Positions 16,449 to 23,138 of a DNA stretch of 64,000 nt are shown here, piece by piece. The notes under the pieces were generated by a model. That model was given only the letters and a program-made list of their open reading frames with translations, was not told the DNA's origin and did not search any database. The stretch comes from UBA6663 sp044226485. GTDB taxonomy: Bacteria; Chloroflexota; Anaerolineae; Anaerolineales; UBA6663. Each line of letters starts with the position of its first letter. The stretch's first letter is position 1. The DNA is taken from assembly GCA_044226485.1 (NCBI GenBank), contig JBGAGY010000009.1, positions 186,001 to 250,000 of the forward strand, in the 5' to 3' direction. The position numbers were made by a program, and so were the translations under genes.

Positions 16449-18124
16449 TGGACACGACTGCGTTTCGCCTGGATTACGGCCCGGACCTGGAGGCTGAGAT
16501 CGCGCGCCTCGAGGCGTTCTTCGCGACAGCGGGCTTCGACCCGCGCCCGGCTCCGTCCCGATGGCTGGCCCTCAAGCTGCTCGAAGGAGAACGCGACGTC
16601 GTCGACTCTGTGAGCGCTCGACCTGCCGCCGACGCCGTGCTGGCCCTGGCGGCCGAACGCGCCGCGTATCTGCGCACGGTCTATGGCGAGGACGTCGACC
16701 TGATGGCGGCCGACAGGCGCTTCGGCTACGTCAGCGGCGTGACGCGCCAGGTGCTGAAGCGCGGCGCCCTGAACCGCTTTGACCTGACGCGCCGAATCGA
16801 CGATGTGCTCACAAACCGCTGGCTCGGGCTGCCGATCTTCTTCGCGGTCATGTACGTGATCTTCCGACTGGTCATCGATGTCTCAGCCCCGTTCCTCGAC
16901 TGGGTCGACGGCGTGATCAACGGCCCGATCGCGCATGGCGTCGGCTCGTTGTTGACCGTGACCGCCGCGCCGGACTGGCTGCGCGCGCTGCTGGTCGACG
17001 GCGTGATCGGCGGGGTGGGCGGCGTGTTGACCTTCGTGCCCGGCCTGATGATGCTCTTCTTCTTTCTGGCCCTGCTTGAGGATTCGGGTTATCTGGCGCG
17101 CGCCGCGTTCGTCATGGACCGGTTCATGCGCGTGATCGGCCTGCACGGAAAATCCTTCATCCCGATGGTGCTCGGCATCGGCTGCGCGGTGCCCGCGATC
17201 TACGCGACACGCACGCTCTCAAGCCGGCGCGACCGGATTCTGACGGCGCTGCTGACGCCGCTGATGTCGTGCTCGGCGCGCCTGCCCGTGTACGTGGTCT
17301 TCGGCCTGGCGCTGTTCGGCGCGCAGGCCGGCACCGTGATCTGGCTGATGTACGCGATCGGCATCGTCGTCGCGCTGCTGGCCGGCGCCGTGTTCACGCG
17401 CACGCTGCTCAAGCCGGATCAGACTTCGGCGTTCGTGCTCGAGCTGCCGCCCTATCGCCGGCCCACGGTGCGCGGCCTGTTGATCCACATGTGGGAACGG
17501 GTGAGCGATTTCGTCAGCAAGGCGGGCACCACGATTCTGGGTGCCTCGCTGATCCTGTGGATGCTGCTCAACCTGCCCTGGGGCGTGACCGATCAACGCG
17601 ACTCGTACTACGGCCAGATGGCGCACGCCATCAGCCCGGTTTTCGCGCCGCTCGGCTTCGGCGACTGGGAGACCAGCGGCGCCCTGATCTCGGGCTTCGC
17701 GGCCAAGGAAGTCGTCGTCAGCACCTTCAGCCAGGTTTTCGTCGGCGGGCGTGAACCAGCGGGCGACCCGCTGCCGACGCCGGGCGATGAGCTTTGGGGC
17801 GTCGTCACAGGCTTTGGCAAGGCCTCGTCTGACGCGGCGCGCACGCTTGTCAGCCTCATCCCGGGCGTCGACCTGCTGGGCGCGACGGCCGAGCCCGAGG
17901 ACACGGCTCTGAGCGCTGCGCTGCGCGCGCATTACACGCCGCTGGCAGCTTTCGCGCTGCTCGTCTTTGTCCTCCTCTACGTGCCGTGTATGGCGACGCT
18001 TGGCGCGATCAAACACGAATTCGGCTGGAAGTGGGCGGCCACGTCGGCGGTGTATCAGACGGCGCTCGCCTGGATGGCGGCCTTCTTGATCTTCCAGGGC
18101 GGCCAACTGCTGGGGATGGGGTAG
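16448..18124 (+). CDS. feoB: FeoB membrane permease part as a separate protein
   Basis: 558 residues. The first 110 or so (DYGPDLEAEIARLE onward) correspond to the helical GDI-like region that follows the G domain in normal FeoB; then come about ten or more membrane segments with the FeoB gate motifs (LEDSGYLARAAFVMDR, GLHGKSFIPMVLGIGCAVPA, and LYVPCMATLGAIKHEFGWKW near the end). Together with the preceding protein it would form the Fe2+ permease. ATG 16448 overlaps the upstream stop by one base and AGGTG precedes it. Confidence 0.92.
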   Translation: MDTTAFRLDYGPDLEAEIARLEAFFATAGFDPRPAPSRWLALKLLEGERDVVDSVSARPAADAVLALAAERAAYLRTVYGEDVDLMAADRRFGYVSGVTRQVLKRGALNRFDLTRRIDDVLTNRWLGLPIFFAVMYVIFRLVIDVSAPFLDWVDGVINGPIAHGVGSLLTVTAAPDWLRALLVDGVIGGVGGVLTFVPGLMMLFFFLALLEDSGYLARAAFVMDRFMRVIGLHGKSFIPMVLGIGCAVPAIYATRTLSSRRDRILTALLTPLMSCSARLPVYVVFGLALFGAQAGTVIWLMYAIGIVVALLAGAVFTRTLLKPDQTSAFVLELPPYRRPTVRGLLIHMWERVSDFVSKAGTTILGASLILWMLLNLPWGVTDQRDSYYGQMAHAISPVFAPLGFGDWETSGALISGFAAKEVVVSTFSQVFVGGREPAGDPLPTPGDELWGVVTGFGKASSDAARTLVSLIPGVDLLGATAEPEDTALSAALRAHYTPLAAFALLVFVLLYVPCMATLGAIKHEFGWKWAATSAVYQTALAWMAAFLIFQGGQLLGMG

Positions 18125-18130
18125 ACGGCC

Positions 18131-18403
18131 ATGATGCGGCAGCTCATCGATCTGTTGGCCGAGTCGCGCTCGGGCCTGGGCGTCGAAGATCTGGCGCGCC
18201 GGCTCGACGCATCGCCGGCGGCCGTGGAGGGCGCGCTCGATCTGCTGGTCCGCAAGGGGCGATTGATCAAGGGCGGCCCGCGTTCAGGCGCCTGCGAAGG
18301 CTGCGCGGCGGTCACGCTCTGCAATCCGCTGCAGGGCTGCACGACTCGCTACTTCATCGCGCCCGGCGGCGTGCGGCTCATATTCCCCGAAGATCAAGCC
18401 TGA
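18131..18403 (+). CDS. FeoC-like winged-helix protein with four cysteines
   Basis: 90 residues (89 if ATG 18134 is used). A winged helix (LIDLLAESRSGLGVEDLARRLDASPAAVEGALDLLVRKGRL) is followed by a wing with C55, C58, C64 and C70 (CEGCAAVTLC...GC), the pattern of FeoC proteins that bind an Fe-S cluster. FeoC is thought to stabilise or regulate FeoB in response to redox or oxygen. It ends the iron operon, with a terminator 20 bases later. Confidence 0.85.
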   Translation: MMRQLIDLLAESRSGLGVEDLARRLDASPAAVEGALDLLVRKGRLIKGGPRSGACEGCAAVTLCNPLQGCTTRYFIAPGGVRLIFPEDQA

Positions 18404-18422
18404 ATGTTCCATCTGTAACCAG

Positions 18423-18451
18423 GGTCAGGCCGGGTGTCGCCCGGCCTGACC
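18423..18451 (+). terminator. Terminator of the feo operon
   Basis: 12-bp stem (18423-18434 with 18440-18451) with a TGTCG loop, followed by GCTTTTGCGTT. Confidence 0.75.
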
Positions 18452-18477
18452 GCTTTTGCGTTCCTATTATTTGCGTA

Positions 18478-18507
18478 TTGACAATAGTGTGTGATATATA
18501 CTATAGT
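18478..18507 (+). promoter_or_regulatory. PadR gene promoter
   Basis: Consensus TTGACA (18478-18483) and TATAGT (18502-18507), 18-base spacer. The -10 overlaps the perfect palindrome ACTATAGT, a plausible autoregulatory site. Confidence 0.65.
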
Positions 18508-18527
18508 GCGTCGCAGGGACAAACAAC

Positions 18528-18881
18528 TTGGAAAACGACGAAACACTCGACGGGTTACGGCAGGAACTGAGGAGGGGAGTCATCAGCCTGGCGGCGCTTA
18601 GCCTCCTGTTCCAACCGCAATACGGCTACTCCCTCGTCTCGATGCTGGCGCAAAAGGGCATCGAGGTCGACCCGGGGACGTTGTACCCATTGCTTCGCCG
18701 CCTCGAAAAGCAAGGGCTGCTCGAAAGCCAGTGGGATGTCAACCAGGCGCGGCCGCGCAAGTACTTCCTGTTGACCGCCGAGGGTCGAAAAACCTATGAG
18801 CGGCTGTGCCAGGAATGGCACAGCCTGGCGTCGGGCCTAGACGCTTTGATCGGAGCGAGCCATGACAAACCAATGGATTGA
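18528..18881 (+). CDS. PadR family transcriptional regulator
   Basis: 117 residues from a TTG start with AGGG 9 bases upstream. The PadR winged helix is clear: LSLLFQPQYGYSLVSML, IEVDPGTLYPLLRRLEKQGLLESQW and PRKYFLLTAEGRKTYE. PadR proteins repress neighbouring genes and release DNA on binding a ligand. The stop overlaps the next gene by 20 bases, so both are co-translated. PadR with a HAAS-domain membrane partner is a common pair in Chloroflexi and Firmicutes. Confidence 0.92.
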   Translation: MENDETLDGLRQELRRGVISLAALSLLFQPQYGYSLVSMLAQKGIEVDPGTLYPLLRRLEKQGLLESQWDVNQARPRKYFLLTAEGRKTYERLCQEWHSLASGLDALIGASHDKPMD

Positions 18882-19914
18882 TCGTTACACATTCGCGGTG
18901 ACGAGGCAATTGCCGGATGCGCAGCGCGCCGACATCGACCGGGAACTGCATGGCCTCATCGAAGACCTGCTCGAGGCGCGGACGCAGGGCCGCGAGGCGA
19001 CGGATGAAGACGTGGAAGCCGTGCTGGCCGAGCTCGGTGACCCGACGCGTCTGGCAGACAAATACCGCGGCCATGAGCGCTTCTTGATCGGCCCCGACCT
19101 GTACCCGACTTACCTGATTGTGCTCAAGATCGTGCTCGGCGCTGTCACGCTCGGCATGGTCGTCGTCTTCGTGATCCAGACCATCCTCAAGCCGAATGAG
19201 GTGCCCGATCATCTCTGGACCCTGGTGGTCACACTTCTTTCGGCCTGGATTCAGGGCTTCGCCTGGGTGACGATCAGCATGGGGCTGGCCGAATACTTCC
19301 GTGCCCGTGAAGGCAAAGACCCCGGCAGGCTCGTCCCAGCCTGGAAAGTTTCCGATCTCCCGCAACTTCCTGAACGGAGGTTGCGCATCCGTCGAGCCGA
19401 TCCGATCGCCTCGATCATCCTGGCCGTCCTGTTCGTTGTGGCGCTGACCTTCGCGCTGGATCTGTTCGGGATCTGGGTCTTCCTTCACGGCGGGCCGGGA
19501 GTCGTCGTTCCCTTCTTGAACCCGGCGGTGTTCAATCAGTATCTGCCGTTCGTGTGGGCTGTTGCCCTGCTGGGCATCTTCTTCGAGATCGCCAAGTTGA
19601 TCGCGCGCCGCTGGTCGCTGCGGCTGATCGCGCTGAACATCGGGGTCGACGCCGCGAATTTCGCCCTTTCCCTGGCTCTGTTCTCGAACCCCGCCATCTG
19701 GAATGCGGACTTCATGGCGCAGCTGTCACAGACAGGGTTGGTGCCCGCCGGGAGCGAGGCCTTTCGCACGATGAGCGCGCTCTGGGGACAATTCACCGAG
19801 CGCTTCGTCTGGCTGATCGGTCTTGGCTTTGCGATTGGGCTCGTCACCACCCTGGTGCGGGCCGTGCAGGTGGGACAACGGACGAACGCCGCTGAGCGCC
19901 AGGCGACCCGCTGA
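18862..19914 (+). CDS. HAAS-domain membrane protein, PadR partner
   Basis: 350 residues. The cytosolic N-terminus (1-80; FAVTRQLPDAQRADIDRELHGLIEDLLEAR and VEAVLAELGDPTRLADKYRG) matches the HAAS domain found in proteins co-encoded with PadR. About six membrane segments follow. These proteins are thought to transmit membrane signals to PadR; the substrate, if it is a transporter, is unknown. The gene overlaps padR by 20 bases. Confidence 0.85.
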   Translation: MTNQWIDRYTFAVTRQLPDAQRADIDRELHGLIEDLLEARTQGREATDEDVEAVLAELGDPTRLADKYRGHERFLIGPDLYPTYLIVLKIVLGAVTLGMVVVFVIQTILKPNEVPDHLWTLVVTLLSAWIQGFAWVTISMGLAEYFRAREGKDPGRLVPAWKVSDLPQLPERRLRIRRADPIASIILAVLFVVALTFALDLFGIWVFLHGGPGVVVPFLNPAVFNQYLPFVWAVALLGIFFEIAKLIARRWSLRLIALNIGVDAANFALSLALFSNPAIWNADFMAQLSQTGLVPAGSEAFRTMSALWGQFTERFVWLIGLGFAIGLVTTLVRAVQVGQRTNAAERQATR

Positions 19915-19993
19915 CGCCAGTTCACGAATGTGAACCTACTTTGTCATGAAATATGAGCACTAATGGCCCGACAGGTGTGACGATCTTCACTAG

Positions 19994-20278
19994 GGCCGTC
20001 GCGCCGCCCCGCCTAATGTAGTCAGGTCTTCGAGGTAATTGTGGTGTCGGTCACATATTGGTATTGGGGATAACCACACCCAATGGACCTCTAAGTCGTC
20101 GACGGCCGTTGTGCTGACCTGGCCACCGATTTATTTCGGGGGGCGGGGCCCGTCGGGGGACGGACTGGGCGTGCGTCGAGCACACCAGCAGGTCCGCACA
20201 CGGCTGGACGAATGACCTCCTCCTCGACGCGCTTGGTTCACGCATAAACGTGGGCCCGGCGCGTCTCCGCTTTTTTTT
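19994..20278 (+). ncRNA. Candidate structured RNA ending in a terminator
   Basis: Several stems can be read directly: GTCAGGTC 20021-20028 with GACCTGGC 20116-20123; inside it GAGGT 20032-20036 with ACCTC 20087-20091; CCGTC/GACGG 20150-20163; GTGC/GCAC 20171-20183; AGGTC/GACCT 20190-20218. The last hairpin pairs 20226-20232 with 20259-20265 and 20235-20242 with 20249-20256, then T8. An alternative 8-bp pairing (19994-20001 with 20100-20107) crosses the first stem and would be a pseudoknot or switch. I do not recognise SRP, RNase P, tmRNA or a known riboswitch. The downstream kinase has its own -10, so this may be an independent RNA. The 5' end is a guess. Confidence 0.45.
20226..20278 (+). 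terminator. Terminal hairpin and T8 of the RNA candidate
   Basis: Two-part stem (7 bp plus 8 bp including two G-T pairs, separated by a TT/CG internal loop) with a CATAAA loop, then TCCGC and eight T (20271-20278). Confidence 0.65.
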
Positions 20279-20326
20279 ACCAACTTTTTCGGCACAACGC
20301 CAACAGCCCAACGTTAGAGCACGGTT

Positions 20327-20332
20327 CATAAT
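20327..20332 (+). promoter_or_regulatory. -10 hexamer CATAAT of the double-receiver kinase
   Basis: Starts 13 bases before ATG 20340; no Shine-Dalgarno is present, so the mRNA is probably leaderless. Confidence 0.4.
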
Positions 20333-20339
20333 CGCAGAC

Positions 20340-23135
20340 ATGGCTCATACCGCCGCGGCACTCTCCCGGGTGCTCATCGTCGACGATCATCCGAACACCG
20401 CTTCCATGCTGGCCCGCGCGCTGGGTCAGTTTCAACGCCCCGTCGAAGTGTTGACAGCCCGGAACGGCAAGGAAGCGCTCGATATCGCCGGGCCGAATGG
20501 CGTCGACGTATTGATCACGGACTTCATGATGCCGGGCATGAACGGCCTCGAGTTGATTGAGCGCCTGCAGGCCGGCGCCGGCGGTCACGAGCCGGGCTAC
20601 ATCATCCTGGTGACGGCCTACGACAGCCCCGGCCTGGCGGCCACCGCCCGCCGGCTGAAGGTCAACCAGTACCTGATCAAGCCGGTCCAACCCGAAAAGT
20701 TGCGCGACATCGTCGGGCGGGCGCTGCACAAGCTGCATCAACCCACCCAGGTCGTCACGGGGCTGCTGACGGCCGCCAACTTCCGCATCCTGGTGGCCGA
20801 CGACGAGCCCGACAACGTCGCGCTGCTCGCGACGCGGCTCGAACACGAAGGCTACCTTCACCTGCAGGCCAAAGACGGCCAGGAGACGCTCGACAAGCTG
20901 CGCAGTGAACAGCCGGATCTGCTGCTGCTCGACGTCAATATGCCGATCAAGAGCGGCTTCGAGGTGCTGGCCGAGATGCGCTCCGACCCGGCCATCAGCC
21001 ACATCCCCGTGATCGTGATCACGGCGGCGCGCACCACCGTGCGCGATGTGCGCGAAGGCCTCGGCCTGGGCGCCGACGACTACATCACCAAGCCGTTCGA
21101 CTGGCGCGAACTGACTGCCCGCGTCCGCGCCAAGCTGCGCGTCAAGCACGCCGAGGACAGCCTGCGGCGGCGCAATCGCGAGCTGAGCCTGCTGCCCGAG
21201 ATCGGCCAGGATCTGAGCGCGCGCCTCGACGTCGATGAGCTCAGCCAGGTGCTGTTGAGCCGTTCTGTGGCGACGATGGGCGCTTCCACCGGCCACCTCG
21301 CCATCTTCCCGATGAGCGGCGACCCCGTGATCCATCACAGCTATGCCGTGCAGGCCGTCGACGGGTGGGATTGGGCGCGCGTGCAGGACGATTTTGTGCG
21401 CGAGGGCCTTGGCGCGATCGTGGCGCAGCGCAGTACCTCCATCCTTGTGGAAGACACCCAGCGTGAACGCCGTTGGCCCGACGTGCTCGGCGTGCCGCTG
21501 CGGTCCGCGGTGTGCGTGCCGCTTCTGAGCCGCCGGGGCGCGATCGGCGTGTTGACCCTGGGCCATGTTCAGCCGGCGCGCTTCAACGCCGAGCATGCCA
21601 CGCTGCTGCAGGCGATCGCCAGTCAGGCCGCCATCGCCATCGAGAACGCTCAGCTCTATGCGCTCGAGCGGCGCCGGGCCAATGAACTCGTCGCGCTCAA
21701 CGCCCTCTCGCGCGAGATCTCGGTGATCAATCGCTCGGCCGATCTGTATGGACGGCTGCCGCTGCTGATTCAACGCGCGCTCGGCTATCCGATCGTCAGC
21801 TTCTGGCTGCAGCAAGGCGGGGCGCTGCGGATGATGAGCCAGGCCGGCGTCGACGAAGCCGGGCTCTCGGCGGCCCAGATCGCGCTCGCCCCGCAGCAGG
21901 TCGCGGCCAGCGGCCAGCCGGCCCACATCTCGGGCGGGATCACCGGCGGCGCCCCGGCCAGCGGCCTGGCGGTGCCCATGTTCTGGAACGCTCGAGTGAG
22001 CGGCGTGGTCGGCGTGCACAGCGTCAAGGCCAATGCCTTCCAGGAGAACGACCGCGTGCTGCTCGAGACGCTGGCGGCCCAGATCGTGTCGGCGCTCGAG
22101 CGCATTCAACTCTTCGAGAGCGTGGAGCAGGAGCGCAAACGCCTCGCGGCCGTGCTGCGCGCCACCACCGATCCCATCCTCGTGCTGGACGCCGACGATC
22201 ACATCCAGATGCTCAACCCCGCCGCCCAGAAGTTCTTCGCGGGCCTGGCGTTGACGACCGGCGCCCTGCTTCCTGAGGGCGACGGCTTCGCGCCATTTCG
22301 CGCGTTGATCGGCAAGGGCGAGACCGGCAAGTCCCATGAGATCACCTGGCCGGGCGGCAGAGTCGTGGAAGTGGCCGTCGCGGCAGCACCGGATCACTGC
22401 CGCGTGATCACGTTCAACGATGTCAGCCGCTTCCGCGAGCTCGAACGCGTCAAGAACGAATTCATCGCCACGGCTTCGCACGAGCTGAAGACCCCGTTGA
22501 CCTCGATCATGGGCTACAACGACCTGATCGTGAAGATGGGGCCGCTCACGCCCCAGCAATCCCGCTTCGTCGATCGGGTTCGCCATGCCTCGGGCAACAT
22601 GCTCGAACTGGTTCAGGATCTCGTGGAGTTGATGCGGATCGACCTGGCCGTGGACCTGAAGGCTGAGCGGATCGATCTTCGCGCGTTGACGGGTGGGATC
22701 GTCGACGAACTACGCGAGCCCGCCGAGATGCGCAAATTGCAGCTCGAGGTGGGGCTTGGCGAGACCATGGCGGACGTCAGCGCCGATGCGACGCGGCTCA
22801 AGCAGGTCGTGAGGAACCTGCTGAGCAATGCGATCAAGTACACGCCTGAGGGCGGTTTGGTGCGCGTGCAGCTGCGCGCCTCAGCCGATGTCGTCACGCT
22901 GGCCGTCGCCGACACTGGCCTCGGCATCCCGACCGCTGACCTGCCGTTCATCTTCGACAAGTTCTACCGCGTGCAAAGTCAGGCGACGCAGAACATCGAA
23001 GGCAGCGGGCTCGGGCTGGCGATCGTCAAGGCGATCGTCGATCAACACGGTGGCCAGATCACGGCCGAGAGCGTCGAAGGCCGCGGCAGCCTGTTCACGG
23101 TGACCCTGCCGCGCTGGCACGCACCGCTCGGGTGA
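20340..23135 (+). CDS. REC-REC-GAF-GAF-PAS histidine kinase
   Basis: 931 residues. Two receiver domains lead the protein (phospho-acceptors D61 and D198, each with the conserved Lys, LIKPV and ITKPF), followed by a short coil, GAF 1 (about 290-440), GAF 2 (about 450-590), PAS (about 600-690), HisKA with H714 (TASHELKTPLTSIMGY) and HATPase_c (NLLSNAIKYT, DTGLGI, GSGLGLAIVKAI). Receivers at the N-terminus of a kinase usually take phosphate from another kinase and gate activity. The next kinase starts 3 bases after its stop, so the two are co-transcribed and probably form one phosphorelay. Confidence 0.9.
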   Translation: MAHTAAALSRVLIVDDHPNTASMLARALGQFQRPVEVLTARNGKEALDIAGPNGVDVLITDFMMPGMNGLELIERLQAGAGGHEPGYIILVTAYDSPGLAATARRLKVNQYLIKPVQPEKLRDIVGRALHKLHQPTQVVTGLLTAANFRILVADDEPDNVALLATRLEHEGYLHLQAKDGQETLDKLRSEQPDLLLLDVNMPIKSGFEVLAEMRSDPAISHIPVIVITAARTTVRDVREGLGLGADDYITKPFDWRELTARVRAKLRVKHAEDSLRRRNRELSLLPEIGQDLSARLDVDELSQVLLSRSVATMGASTGHLAIFPMSGDPVIHHSYAVQAVDGWDWARVQDDFVREGLGAIVAQRSTSILVEDTQRERRWPDVLGVPLRSAVCVPLLSRRGAIGVLTLGHVQPARFNAEHATLLQAIASQAAIAIENAQLYALERRRANELVALNALSREISVINRSADLYGRLPLLIQRALGYPIVSFWLQQGGALRMMSQAGVDEAGLSAAQIALAPQQVAASGQPAHISGGITGGAPASGLAVPMFWNARVSGVVGVHSVKANAFQENDRVLLETLAAQIVSALERIQLFESVEQERKRLAAVLRATTDPILVLDADDHIQMLNPAAQKFFAGLALTTGALLPEGDGFAPFRALIGKGETGKSHEITWPGGRVVEVAVAAAPDHCRVITFNDVSRFRELERVKNEFIATASHELKTPLTSIMGYNDLIVKMGPLTPQQSRFVDRVRHASGNMLELVQDLVELMRIDLAVDLKAERIDLRALTGGIVDELREPAEMRKLQLEVGLGETMADVSADATRLKQVVRNLLSNAIKYTPEGGLVRVQLRASADVVTLAVADTGLGIPTADLPFIFDKFYRVQSQATQNIEGSGLGLAIVKAIVDQHGGQITAESVEGRGSLFTVTLPRWHAPLG

Positions 23136-23138
23136 CCC

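Larger units (their letters stand above)
19915..20339. other. Long non-coding spacer, mostly a candidate structured RNA
   Basis: No protein gene is supported. It begins with a TTCAC/GTGAA dyad (19921-19934) and then holds the nested stems described as the RNA candidate, ending in T8 at 20271-20278, followed by 61 bases with the kinase promoter. Confidence 0.7.

Noticed and set aside
15909..18124. Reading the split FeoB as a pseudogene
   Set aside because: Both parts are complete at domain level, overlap as TGATG and have start signals, so two functional genes are more likely, although a base error is possible.
20277..22586. Long minus-strand frame opposite the double-receiver kinase
   Set aside because: Shadow of a clear kinase gene; no domain or ribosome-binding site.
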